From contig LCZK01000002.1 in the NCBI GenBank assembly GCA_001025035.1, forward strand, positions 62,001-126,000: 64,000 nucleotides of DNA, given 5' to 3'. Under the pieces are notes generated by a model. It did not search any database, was not told where the DNA came from, and worked only from the letters and a program-made list of their open reading frames with translations. The position numbers were made by a program, and so were the translations under genes. The DNA is from Actinobacteria bacterium IMCC26207. Lineage in GTDB: Bacteria; Actinomycetota; Acidimicrobiia; Acidimicrobiales; Microtrichaceae. Position 1 is the stretch's first letter; each line of letters starts with the position of its first letter. Shown piece after piece: positions 1 to 7,454 of this stretch.

Positions 1-387
1 CTTGACCCCTGGCTGGAGCCGGCGGACCGTGCCCGCGAACACACCGAGCCCAGCGATACCCGGGGACTCTTCGGAGGAGTCATATAAGAGTTGCATGCCA
101 ACACAGATGCCAAGAAATGGCCGACCCGAGGCGACGGCATTGAGAGCCGCCTCGTCGAGGCCAGTCTGCGCTAGGGCTTCGCGGCAGCGACCGAATGCCC
201 CAACACCTGGGAGCACCACTGCATCGGCCTGGGCGATCTCGTCTGCGTCGGCCGTTAAGAGTGCAACTGCACCTACATGCTCAAGGGCTTTTTCAGCTGA
301 GCGCAAATTGCCAATTCCGTAATCCAACACGGCGATGGTTGGAGGGTTCGCCTCAGCATCGGTAGCGCCCGGGCTACCACTGCCCAT
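1..387 (-). CDS. hisH: Imidazole glycerol phosphate synthase, glutaminase subunit HisH (partial)
   Basis: Reading the minus strand from an ATG at 387 gives an open frame to the window edge (129 codons, C-terminal half missing). Seen directly: an N-terminal DYGIGNLRS segment after a roughly 20-residue leader, then VVLPGVGAF, then RPFLGICVGMQLL, which holds the nucleophilic cysteine of class I glutamine amidotransferases. In the family this subunit releases ammonia from glutamine and channels it to HisF to make imidazole glycerol phosphate and AICAR. The start codon overlaps the hisB stop (ATGA), so it is the fourth gene of the hisDCBH operon and translationally coupled. The catalytic His/Glu pair lies outside the window, so completeness cannot be judged. 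Confidence 0.93.
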   Translation of the reverse strand, partial: MGSGSPGATDAEANPPTIAVLDYGIGNLRSAEKALEHVGAVALLTADADEIAQADAVVLPGVGAFGRCREALAQTGLDEAALNAVASGRPFLGICVGMQLLYDSSEESPGIAGLGVFAGTVRRLQPGVK

Positions 388-977
388 CAGAGCGTTCCCT
401 TGGTGGAAGGCACTGAGGTGCCTTCGATTCGCACTGCATCGCGTAGGGCCCTAGCAAAGGCTTTGACCGAGGCTTCCATGATGTGATGCGTGTTACGGCC
501 GCGAATCAGGGTGAGGTGCAAGGTGATTCCTGCCGAGGTCACAACTGCGCGCCAGAACTCCTCCATGAGTTGTGGGTCAAACGGAGGGTCTCCCAGAATC
601 TTCTCGCCGGGGCTATCGATCTGATAGTCAAGAAATGGCCTACCTGACAGGTCGAGTACTGCCTCAACTACGGCCTCATCAAGCGGAACTCGCAGGGATG
701 CAAACCGACGCACACCTACCTTGGTTCCTAGAGCAGCTTTGAGGACCTCGCCGAGCAGAATCCCCGTATCTTCAACTGTGTGGTGCGCATCAATCTGTAG
801 ATCGCCAGTGGCGTGCACCGTCAGATCCATGCCGCTGTGGCGGCCGAGTTGATCGAGCATGTGATCAAAGAATGGCAAACCCGTAGCGCAGTCAGTGTTG
901 CCCTCGCCGTCTACCAACAGGGAAATAGAAATATCAGTCTCTTTGGTGGTGCGGGACTTGGAAGCGGATCGGCTCAT
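387..977 (-). CDS. hisB: Imidazoleglycerol-phosphate dehydratase
   Basis: This 196-residue protein catalyses dehydration of imidazole glycerol phosphate to imidazole acetol phosphate in histidine synthesis. The metal-binding motifs are visible: FFDHMLDQLGRHSG, DAHHTVEDTGI and RNTHHIMEA, in the usual order and spacing for a monofunctional bacterial HisB. I chose the ATG at 977, which yields the family-typical start MSRSASKSRTTKETD; an in-frame GTG at 995 would add six residues and cannot be excluded. A 94-nt gap separates it from hisC upstream and its stop overlaps the hisH start, consistent with one operon. No anomalies. Confidence 0.96.
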   Translation of the reverse strand: MSRSASKSRTTKETDISISLLVDGEGNTDCATGLPFFDHMLDQLGRHSGMDLTVHATGDLQIDAHHTVEDTGILLGEVLKAALGTKVGVRRFASLRVPLDEAVVEAVLDLSGRPFLDYQIDSPGEKILGDPPFDPQLMEEFWRAVVTSAGITLHLTLIRGRNTHHIMEASVKAFARALRDAVRIEGTSVPSTKGTL

Positions 978-1071
978 AGGTCTCAACTTTCTCACAGCGG
1001 CGGCTCATACATGCAGTCCATTACAACAATCGGCTCTGCCAGCGAACGCTTGGCAGAAACTTCAACCCCGG

Positions 1072-2199
1072 TTAAGTCAGAACTTCACCGAGCGCGTCGA
1101 GGAACTTCGTATTCTCTGCAGCAGTCCCAAGGGTCACCCGCAGGCAACCGCTGAGGCGCGGCCAAGAGGAGCAGTTGCGCACCAGAACGGACCGATCTAC
1201 CAGTCCCTGCCATACAAAATCTCCGAAATTACCTGCCAAAGCCGCATCAGAGTGAGTGTCAGCTTCAGGCGGGAGCGGCCGAAACAAGATGAAATTGGCC
1301 TCTGAAGGCCACTGCTGAACAGGAAGATCGGCGAGCGCTGAAGAAACTCTGGTTCGTTCGCCAACTAGTTCAGCAACTCGATGTTCCATTTCGCGGTGAT
1401 ACTCCAACGCCAACAGTCCAGCTGCTTGTGTCACAGCATCAAGGTGGTAAGGCAATAGGACCTTGTCGAGCTGTTCAATCACCCAGGTTGGGGCAACCAA
1501 GTACCCCAAGCGGAGAGCCGCTGCTGACCAGGTTTTCGAATATGTACGCGTCACAACAATGGAGCGTTCCTCTTGAATGAGACTCAATGCAGACCACGCA
1601 GCAAATTGCCCGTAGGCCTCATCAACAACGAGCAGGCCATCAACAGACTCAACAGCATCGAGAACTGCGCTGACCGTTGAGGAACTCTCGACCATGCCGG
1701 TTGGATTATTTGGCGAACACAAGAAGGTGATGCTTGGCCGGTGCTCAACAATGGCTGCGATGGCCTGATTCAGATCGAGTTGGAACTCGCTGTCTCGCTC
1801 GACCTGTTTCACCTCTGTTCCACAGACCTGCGCTATGTGCGGGTGTAGTGCGTAGGTCGGTTCAAAGGTGAGCACGGAACGACCGGGGCCGCCATAGGCC
1901 AAACACAGGCTCTGCAAAATTTCGTTCGAGCCGTTGGCCACACAGATATTCGCGGCAGTAATTCCGCCGGCAACTAACGGTGACTCCACCTGAGCAATCC
2001 GGTCACGCAGCACTCGCGCTTCACGGTCGGGGTAGCGGTTCCACTGCAGCGAATCCAGCGACTCTTTAAGCGCGTCAACAAACCCGCTTGGCGGTGGTTC
2101 CGGCGACTCATTGGTGTTCAGGCGCACCTCGACATCCACCTGTGCCGAGTGGTACCCCGGAATGAGGTCAAGGGAGGAGCGAACTTTTGGGCGAGCCAT
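1072..2199 (-). CDS. hisC: Histidinol-phosphate aminotransferase
   Basis: A 375-residue fold-type I PLP aminotransferase that converts imidazole acetol phosphate plus glutamate to histidinol phosphate. Visible family motifs are the N-terminal LNTNESP, YPDREARVLRDRIA, the SPNNPTG substrate-binding loop, the VVDEAYG strand and the PLP lysine in RTYSKTWSAAALRLG (about residue 220). Length is normal. The ATG at 2199 overlaps the hisD stop by one base (TAATG), which fixes the start and indicates translational coupling. Actinobacterial order hisD-hisC-hisB-hisH supports the assignment over other class I/II aminotransferases. Confidence 0.96.
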   Translation of the reverse strand: MARPKVRSSLDLIPGYHSAQVDVEVRLNTNESPEPPPSGFVDALKESLDSLQWNRYPDREARVLRDRIAQVESPLVAGGITAANICVANGSNEILQSLCLAYGGPGRSVLTFEPTYALHPHIAQVCGTEVKQVERDSEFQLDLNQAIAAIVEHRPSITFLCSPNNPTGMVESSSTVSAVLDAVESVDGLLVVDEAYGQFAAWSALSLIQEERSIVVTRTYSKTWSAAALRLGYLVAPTWVIEQLDKVLLPYHLDAVTQAAGLLALEYHREMEHRVAELVGERTRVSSALADLPVQQWPSEANFILFRPLPPEADTHSDAALAGNFGDFVWQGLVDRSVLVRNCSSWPRLSGCLRVTLGTAAENTKFLDALGEVLT

Positions 2200-3539
2200 T
2201 AGTTTTTTCTTTTTGATTCTGGACTAATGGACCCGAATTCACCAGACGCTCGCGCAGCATCTCGAAGTCGAATTGAATCCGCGTGTGCAGTAAGGCCTTC
2301 AGCGTCAGCGAGAGCTTCAACTGCCCCTGCAAGACCGCCCGGGTCATAGGCAGACTCATCCACAGAAATAATGTGATGTTGCTTCAAGAAATCATCAACG
2401 GTGAGCGCCGAGGCAAAGCGCGCTGTTCCAAAGGTTGGAAGCACGTGACTCGGACCGGCTACATAGTCGCCGACCGATGCCGGTGACCAAGGTCCCACAA
2501 AGACCGCGCCTGCGTTCTTGATGAGCGGCACAAGCGACTCAGCATCGCGACACAACAACTCAAGATGTTCAGGTGCGACCAGATTCGATATCTGCAGAGC
2601 TGCCTCGGGGGAATCCACCAACACGGCATAACCACCCTCGGCAAGAGTTGCAGCTATCTCGGCGCGCCTTGGGGAAGCCTCGGTCAGGCGGCTTACTTCC
2701 TTGCTGACTGACTCGGCCACTGATTCCTCCCAGGTGATGAGCCAAGCCAGCCCATCGGGTCCGTGTTCAGCCTGAAGTATGACGTCAATCGCAGCGAAGG
2801 TTGCAGGAACCGTTTCATCAGCGATGACAACCACCTCGCTCGGGCCCGCAAATGCAGCCGCAATTCCAACCCGGGTTGCAACCTGCTGTTTGGCAATCGC
2901 TACGTACTTGTTTCCCGGCCCGCAAATAACGTCGACTGCTGCGATTGATTCAGTCCCGTAGGCCATTGCGGCAATGGCTTGCGCTCCGCCGATTGCATAG
3001 ACCTCGGTGACCCCCGCTAAGGCTGCTGCTGCGAGAGTTACTGCAGCGACCCTGCCAGTCTCTTTGTCTGCAGGCACGCAGACCACAACTTCTTGAACAC
3101 CTGCAACCAACGCTGGGACGGCCGTCATGAGCAAGGTCGAGGGGTAGGCCGCTCTACCTCCGGGCACATAACAACCGGCGCGTTCCACTGGCGTTCGATA
3201 GGAACGGATGTGAACCCCATCGCCACCGTGTTCAACCGGCTCGTGAAGCTGCGAGCGGTGGTGATCTGCAATGCGGTCTCTGGCCAACTCAAGGGCCTTG
3301 CGTAGTTCTGGTGCAAGTGACTCCAGCGCTGACTGCATCTCTTCGGCTGACACTCGAAGGTCACTCAGCTCAACACCATCGAAGCGGGAGGTGAATTCAC
3401 GCAGGGCCTGATCACCTCGTGATTGAACCTCGGAGAGAATGCCCCGGACTACTTCGACGGGGCCTTCCTCGTCCACACTCGGACGCGGAAGTCGCCCAGT
3501 AAAATCGGTGACTCCCCGAAGGTCCAACAGGTTCAACAT
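2199..3539 (-). CDS. hisD: Histidinol dehydrogenase
   Basis: A 446-residue zinc- and NAD-dependent enzyme that oxidises histidinol to histidine in two steps. Seen in the sequence: the VPGGRAAYPSTLLM segment, the GPGNKYVAIAKQQV signature, GPSEVVVIAD, the metal-ligand region QAEHGPDG and the C-terminal GPSHVLPT/EH region (APEHLELL), all in order. I take the ATG at 3539 (MLNLLDLRG), which matches the family start and lies 7 nt downstream of a -10 box; a GTG at 3557 would add six residues overlapping that promoter. First gene of the his operon. Confidence 0.95.
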   Translation of the reverse strand: MLNLLDLRGVTDFTGRLPRPSVDEEGPVEVVRGILSEVQSRGDQALREFTSRFDGVELSDLRVSAEEMQSALESLAPELRKALELARDRIADHHRSQLHEPVEHGGDGVHIRSYRTPVERAGCYVPGGRAAYPSTLLMTAVPALVAGVQEVVVCVPADKETGRVAAVTLAAAALAGVTEVYAIGGAQAIAAMAYGTESIAAVDVICGPGNKYVAIAKQQVATRVGIAAAFAGPSEVVVIADETVPATFAAIDVILQAEHGPDGLAWLITWEESVAESVSKEVSRLTEASPRRAEIAATLAEGGYAVLVDSPEAALQISNLVAPEHLELLCRDAESLVPLIKNAGAVFVGPWSPASVGDYVAGPSHVLPTFGTARFASALTVDDFLKQHHIISVDESAYDPGGLAGAVEALADAEGLTAHADSIRLRDAARASGEFGSISPESKRKN

Positions 3540-3546
3540 GAGTATC

Positions 3547-3552
3547 AACGTA
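3547..3552 (-). promoter_or_regulatory. -10 box of a leaderless promoter for hisDCBH
   Basis: On the minus strand TACGTT ends 7 nt before the hisD ATG at 3539, the spacing expected when transcription starts at or beside the start codon. No Shine-Dalgarno sequence is present upstream. This supports the 3539 start. Inference from sequence only. Confidence 0.55.
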
Positions 3553-3639
3553 GTCACCGCGGATGCTGTTGAGCGAAAGAGATTGAATCCCGTCGGCTTC
3601 GGTGTCGCCTCTGTCGGGTGCGGGTGCTAAACCGATGGG

Positions 3640-3834
3640 GTGAGCTTGCACGCTGATCTGACCTCTGTGATGTCTACCTTGGACCAAGTCTTTGAGCGCC
3701 TCGACGAGGCAGCGAAAGAACTTGTCGGAACAAATGATGAAGATCTGCTGACTGATATCTACGAGGTGGAACGCCATCTGCGACAGGCTGCGCGCCGACT
3801 CACTCGAACACTGGTAGCTCTGCCTGAGTCTTGA
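3640..3834 (+). CDS. Small helical protein of unknown function
   Basis: A 64-residue frame starting with GTG (MSLHADLTSVMSTLDQ) and ending LVALPES. It has regular heptad-like spacing of Leu/Val/Ile (LDQVFERLDEAAKELV, then IYEVERHLRQAARRLTRTL), suggesting two amphipathic helices. A short G-rich stretch precedes the GTG. It is divergent from hisD with a 100-nt gap, and is followed by a strong hairpin. I do not recognise a family; composition and codon use look coding rather than random. Possible role unknown. Confidence 0.6.
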   Translation: MSLHADLTSVMSTLDQVFERLDEAAKELVGTNDEDLLTDIYEVERHLRQAARRLTRTLVALPES

Positions 3835-3888
3835 CATCTTCGTCAAGGAAGCCAGAACCCTCGCATGCATCCCATCGGTAAAACGCAG

Positions 3889-3910
3889 CCAGCGCCCCGA
3901 AGGGCGCTGG
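3889..3910. terminator. Strong hairpin without U-tract, likely terminator
   Basis: A perfect 9-bp stem (ccagcgccc / gggcgctgg) closed by a CGAA tetraloop lies 54 nt after the stop of the small gene at 3640-3834 and before the convergent nth gene. No T-run follows on either strand, as is common for actinobacterial terminators. Confidence 0.6.
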
Positions 3911-4146
3911 GCGGGCGAACCGGGCGGCGGGAGCCCTGGAACGCCATTTACTAGGTGGCGGGAACCTAGTAGCTAGCTAACCTAGTGGGATTTTTGGACT
4001 GTGTCGAAGAGTTACAAATATTTTTCTGAGAGTCTTTTTCTGAATCTTATTCAGCCTCAACTTAGAAGGTCTCGCAAGGAGTGAGCACCCAGTCACGCTA
4101 AGCGATGACGCGATCCAGACGGAGAGCACTCAATCTGGGGCGTAAA
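3911..4146. other. Non-coding gap between the small gene and nth
   Basis: No credible gene. It contains a second imperfect hairpin (ctaggt at 3951-3956 with acctag at 3964-3969), several further cctag/ctag words to about 3990, a T-rich stretch (3991-4035) and a direct repeat of tttttctga. A frame at 4105-4341 is the shadow of nth. The region may serve as a transcription stop for both convergent units; I see no RNA gene fold. Confidence 0.4.
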
Positions 4147-4797
4147 TCAGAGAACAGCAGAGGGGCAGAAATCGGCCAGTACACATTCAGAGCAATTTGG
4201 CTTGCGAGCAAAACAAACACGACGCCCATGCAAGATGATGTTCAAGCTAAATGCTCCCCGCTCGTTCAAGGGCACCATTGGATTCAAGGCCATCTCAACT
4301 TTGACGGGGTCGGTTTCTTCGGTGAGGGCAAGCCGCTTTGAGAGCCGCAACACGTGAGTGTCTACAGGCAATCCAGGAAGCCCTAGGGCCTCGGCCCGAA
4401 CCACATTCGCAGTCTTGCGACCAACACCGGGCAGCTTTACCAACTCGGCCATAGCACCGGGTACTTGACCATGGTGATGCTCAACGAGCGCTGCAGCCAT
4501 AGCAATAATGCTCTTCGTTTTTGCTTTGTAAAAACCAGTCGAGTGAATGAGCTCCTCAACATGCTCTGGGTTTGCAACTGCGAGTGCCTCAGCTGTTGGG
4601 TACTGCTTAAACAATTCCGGGGTCACCATGTTGACGCGCTTATCGGTGGACTGCGCTGAGAGAATCGTGGCCGTCAGCAACTCGAAAGCATTTCTGTGGT
4701 CAAGCTCACATTCAGCATCTGGGTACTCAAGAGTGAGTCGCTCATGAACGAGCCGAGCACGGCCCTTTGGGGATCGAGGTTTGCGAAAGGAAGTCAC
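4147..4797 (-). CDS. nth: Endonuclease III, DNA glycosylase/AP lyase
   Basis: A 216-residue base-excision repair enzyme that removes oxidised pyrimidines and nicks the abasic site. The helix-hairpin-helix LPGVGRKTANVV carries the catalytic lysine, VDTHVLRL carries the catalytic aspartate, and the C-terminus holds the four cysteines of the [4Fe-4S] loop (C-x6-C-x2-C-x5-C within CFARKPNCSECVLADFCPSA). Length is normal for the bacterial family. The start is GTG at 4797 with TAGCGT ending 6 nt upstream, so translation is probably leaderless. Divergent from the mycothiol-synthase-like gene with only 25 nt between the start codons. Confidence 0.96.
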   Translation of the reverse strand: MTSFRKPRSPKGRARLVHERLTLEYPDAECELDHRNAFELLTATILSAQSTDKRVNMVTPELFKQYPTAEALAVANPEHVEELIHSTGFYKAKTKSIIAMAAALVEHHHGQVPGAMAELVKLPGVGRKTANVVRAEALGLPGLPVDTHVLRLSKRLALTEETDPVKVEMALNPMVPLNERGAFSLNIILHGRRVCFARKPNCSECVLADFCPSAVL

Positions 4798-4803
4798 GGT
4801 TCA

Positions 4804-4813
4804 ACGCTAGCCT
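4804..4813. promoter_or_regulatory. Overlapping back-to-back -10 boxes for nth and the mshD-like gene
   Basis: The sequence acgctagcct holds TAGCGT on the minus strand (4809-4804, 6 nt before the nth GTG) and TAGCCT on the plus strand (4808-4813, 9 nt before the ATG at 4823). The two boxes share the central TA. Both genes would be transcribed leaderless or nearly so from one 10-bp element. Confidence 0.5.
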
Positions 4814-4822
4814 CAGAGCTTC

Positions 4823-5533
4823 ATGCCGCCTGATACTCCGCACCCTGAATCGCCGCTGCCTGAATCGCCGCTACCAGAATCAGCCCTGCCGGAATCAGCC
4901 CTGCCGGAATCACCGGTGGCTGGTCAGTCTGCGGGCGAACTCATCTGGGTCAAGAATCACCTTGCAACCACAGATGCAGATCAGGCCGCATTCGGCCGGG
5001 AGCGGGTCCGCCTGCTTCAACAAATGAGGCGATCACTCCCACTCACCGAATCCGAACTTGCAGGAACGCCCAGTGTGTACCTGCGAGCATTCCAAGTTGG
5101 CACTGACGATGCTGGGCTGCTCCGAGTCAACAACCGCGCCTTTGTTTGGCATCCAGACCAGAGTGCTTGGGATAGTGAGCGCCTGCATGCCCAAACAACC
5201 ATGCCCGAGTTTGACCGCAGTCTGCTGCTCATCCACGAGAGTGAAGCCGGAGCTATCGACGGGTTCTGCTGGACCAAGATCCACCCCGCAACGCAGACTG
5301 AGCCTGCCTGTGGCGAGATCTATGTGATTGCAGCCGACCCAGACACACATGGGACAGGTCTCGGCCGTGCACTCACCGTGGGTGGGCTGAAATTGCTGAG
5401 CGCCCACGGCCTGCTCGTGGGGATGCTCTACGTTGAGTCGGACAATGAATCTGCAATCAAGCTCTATGACCGCTTGGGCTTTACCGTGCACCACTACGAG
5501 TCGGCTTACCGCTCCGCTGACTCTGACCTTTAG
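4823..5533 (+). CDS. Mycothiol synthase-like GNAT acetyltransferase, short form
   Basis: A 236-residue protein whose C-terminal ~140 residues are a GNAT domain closely resembling the C-terminal domain of MshD, which acetylates Cys-GlcN-Ins with acetyl-CoA in the last step of mycothiol synthesis. Seen: LLRVNNRAFVWHPDQ, GFCWTKIHP, GEIYVIAADPDTHGTGLGRALT (acetyl-CoA loop) and LYVESDNESAIKLYDRLGF. MshD normally has two GNAT domains in about 300 residues; here the first is reduced to a ~70-residue remnant preceded by five tandem P-E-S-x-L repeats (residues 8-32). It may be a shortened MshD or a paralogue. No other ATG lies between the repeats and the domain, so the ATG at 4823 is kept. Confidence 0.75.
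   Translation: MPPDTPHPESPLPESPLPESALPESALPESPVAGQSAGELIWVKNHLATTDADQAAFGRERVRLLQQMRRSLPLTESELAGTPSVYLRAFQVGTDDAGLLRVNNRAFVWHPDQSAWDSERLHAQTTMPEFDRSLLLIHESEAGAIDGFCWTKIHPATQTEPACGEIYVIAADPDTHGTGLGRALTVGGLKLLSAHGLLVGMLYVESDNESAIKLYDRLGFTVHHYESAYRSADSDL
4844..4918 (+). repeat. Five 15-bp tandem units in the mshD-like 5' end
   Basis: Units cctgaatcgccgctg, cctgaatcgccgcta, ccagaatcagccctg, ccggaatcagccctg and ccggaatcaccggtg follow without spacers and encode Pro-Glu-Ser-(Pro/Ala)-Leu five times. Neighbouring units are most alike, as expected from recent slippage or unequal exchange. Confidence 0.9.
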
Positions 5534-5536
5534 GAT
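5531..5536 (+). promoter_or_regulatory. -10 box of a leaderless promoter for rlmN
   Basis: TAGGAT overlaps the stop codon of the preceding gene and ends 6 nt before the rlmN GTG at 5543. No Shine-Dalgarno sequence lies in between. Confidence 0.5.
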
Positions 5537-5542
5537 CCAGTT

Positions 5543-6613
5543 GTGACTCAGCCAAGCTTGTACGACCTAGATCGCAGTGACTGGGGCGAGTTCCTGAGCG
5601 ATGAGCCAAAGTTCCGAGTCGACCAGATCTTCAACGGGCTATACCACCAGGGCAAAGAACTTGATGAACTCACTTCTCTACCGCAGACCCTGCGCGCGCG
5701 CCTGAAAAGCGAACTACCGACAGCGTTGCAAACGGTGACTCAACAGGTCAGCGATAACGGCGAAACCACAAAGTTCTTGTGGCAACTGTCTGGCGGGGCT
5801 CGGGTCGAGACAGTCCTCATGCTGTACCCCGACCGTGCCACTGTCTGCATCTCGAGCCAAGCAGGTTGCGCAATGGGCTGCAGCTTCTGCGCAACAGGGC
5901 AAGCCGGGTTTGAACGGCAGTTGAGCGCCGGCGAGATTATTGAGCAGGTCGTGCGCGCTCGGCGAGTTGCAGCTGAGCAGCAACCGCCCCGGAGAGTCTC
6001 AAATATTGTCTTCATGGGCATGGGTGAGCCCATGGCCAACTTTGATAACACCTGGGCTGCTGTGCAGCGGATCCATGACGACATGGAGATTGGAGCACGC
6101 CATATCACGGTGTCTACGGTCGGGCTGATCCCAGGAATCAATCGCATGGCTGCCGAAGCGCTGCCAGTGAACTTAGCTGTTTCGCTGCACGCAGCCGATG
6201 ACGAACTGCGCAACGAACTCGTTCCCATTAACCGCAAATACCCGCTTCAAGACTTGATGGATGCCTGCGCAAATTATTTTGCTGCAACTCACCGCCGGGT
6301 GAGCTTTGAATGGGCAATGATCCATGACGTCAACGATCGGATCTCGGATGCTCAGGCTTTGGCAGGCCTTGCTCAACCTCTGCGAGCGCATATCAATTTG
6401 ATTCCATTGAATCCAACCCCTGGCTACGCAGTACGCGGGTCTTCAAGGAACCGAGTTCGAGCATTTCGAGAAGAACTCGAACGTCTAGGAATCAACGTGA
6501 CAGTGCGAGACACACGTGGGACCGAGATTGACGCAGCATGCGGGCAACTTCGAGCGGGTCACGAAGCGACCCCCGTCAACAGGCCTCAGCGTCGCAGCCC
6601 GCTTGCCGAGTAG
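5543..6613 (+). CDS. rlmN: Dual-specificity 23S rRNA/tRNA (adenine-C2)-methyltransferase RlmN
   Basis: A 356-residue radical SAM enzyme that methylates C2 of A2503 in 23S rRNA and A37 in some tRNAs. The radical SAM cluster motif is CAMGCSFC (about residues 110-117), followed by MGMGEPMANFDN, and the C-terminal TEIDAACGQLRAG segment provides the methyl-carrying cysteine. A second conserved cysteine for resolution is present in the family-typical position in the cluster region. Start is GTG, 9 nt after the previous stop. The C-terminal tail ends 17 nt before a 20-bp tandem array shared with the convergent nucleotidyltransferase gene. Confidence 0.95.
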   Translation: MTQPSLYDLDRSDWGEFLSDEPKFRVDQIFNGLYHQGKELDELTSLPQTLRARLKSELPTALQTVTQQVSDNGETTKFLWQLSGGARVETVLMLYPDRATVCISSQAGCAMGCSFCATGQAGFERQLSAGEIIEQVVRARRVAAEQQPPRRVSNIVFMGMGEPMANFDNTWAAVQRIHDDMEIGARHITVSTVGLIPGINRMAAEALPVNLAVSLHAADDELRNELVPINRKYPLQDLMDACANYFAATHRRVSFEWAMIHDVNDRISDAQALAGLAQPLRAHINLIPLNPTPGYAVRGSSRNRVRAFREELERLGINVTVRDTRGTEIDAACGQLRAGHEATPVNRPQRRSPLAE

Positions 6614-6630
6614 TCAGCGGGCTCTTGCCC

Positions 6631-6690
6631 GTTGCGATCAGCGCACAAGAGTTGCGATCAGCGCACAAGAGTTGCGATCAGCGCACAAGA
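6631..6690. repeat. Three identical 20-bp tandem units at the rlmN / nucleotidyltransferase junction
   Basis: The 20-mer gttgcgatcagcgcacaaga occurs three times in perfect tandem. On the minus strand the innermost copy holds the last codons and the TGA stop of the nucleotidyltransferase gene (stop at 6680-6678), so the array looks like duplication of that gene's stop-codon segment. A small hairpin (cgggc-tctt-gcccg, 6618-6631) precedes it and may end rlmN transcription. Confidence 0.95.
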
Positions 6691-7454
6691 ACGGTTCGGG
6701 AACCGGCGCGGACTGCATCAACAAGGTGCTCATGCGAACCCACCTTCGAACCCGGCCACACAACCGATCGGGTCAGGCTACCGAGTACCTCTGCATCCTC
6801 GCCCACGACCGACTCGCCACCCGACCACAGCAGGTTTGCTTGCAGATAGCGCCCGACAGTGCCGCAATCAATGACCGGTTTTGGTTCGTAGACGGCATCA
6901 AGGGAACCCTCGGCTAGTGCCTGCCTCCACACCAACTCCCACAGCCCACTTGGCTGTGGCTCAAGGGCTGACGCGAGGCGCCATGGAAGCAGCGATGCCA
7001 CCACCGAACTGCGTGGCGTGAACGGCAGCGCAGTGGCAGTCAAAACTCGCGCCCTCTCCCCGTCCCAAGAACTCAGGAACTCAGCCAGGTCGCTCCGCTG
7101 AAAAGTGTCAGCATTGACGATCAGCAAGCCTCGCCCATCGAGCCAGGGCCGAAGAGCGCCGACAGCGCCTGCAGTTCCGAGTGCCTCTTCGCGTTCAATG
7201 CTGAGATGCACCGCCTCCCCCGTCGCAGCAGGAAGGGAATCGAGATGCTGCTGAATCTGTTCGACCTGATGGTGTGCGTTAACAGCACGATCAACGCTCG
7301 CAGCAGCGAGCGATTCAAGTGCCCAATCCAGCAGCGTGCGGTCACCGACAGGACAGAGCGGTTTGGGTCGCAGCAAGGTTAATGGGCGAAGTCTCAGGCC
7401 GGCTCCGGCCGCGAGTGCGAGTCCTGCTACATCACCTGTCAGACTGTTAGCCAT
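6678..7454 (-). CDS. Sugar-nucleotide (NTP) transferase family protein
   Basis: A 258-residue member of the NTP-transferase superfamily that joins a sugar-1-phosphate to a nucleotide; mannose-1-phosphate guanylyltransferase-like by general pattern, but the exact sugar is not deducible. Seen: the nucleotide loop LALAAGAGLRLRPLT, the RPKPLCPVG segment and the metal-binding aspartate in LIVNADTF (about residue 112). The C-terminus (SRTVLVR) falls in the 20-bp tandem array. Its ATG at 7454 overlaps, on the opposite strand, the ATG of the divergent membrane protein (the palindrome catg), leaving no intergenic space. Confidence 0.8.
   Translation of the reverse strand: MANSLTGDVAGLALAAGAGLRLRPLTLLRPKPLCPVGDRTLLDWALESLAAASVDRAVNAHHQVEQIQQHLDSLPAATGEAVHLSIEREEALGTAGAVGALRPWLDGRGLLIVNADTFQRSDLAEFLSSWDGERARVLTATALPFTPRSSVVASLLPWRLASALEPQPSGLWELVWRQALAEGSLDAVYEPKPVIDCGTVGRYLQANLLWSGGESVVGEDAEVLGSLTRSVVWPGSKVGSHEHLVDAVRAGSRTVLVR

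Noticed and set aside
3951-3990. Clustered ctag words considered as an attachment site or riboswitch
   Set aside because: No integrase or conserved riboswitch core; simple imperfect hairpins explain them.
4105-4341. Plus-strand frame of 78 codons
   Set aside because: Mostly antisense to nth; composition is not protein-like and there is no ribosome site.
6631-6690. Possible short CRISPR array
   Set aside because: The units are directly adjacent with no spacers, and no cas genes are near. The same holds for the other arrays.
7336-7452. Upstream extension of the membrane protein
   Set aside because: The extension is the antisense of the nucleotidyltransferase nucleotide-binding loop, so it is unlikely to be translated.
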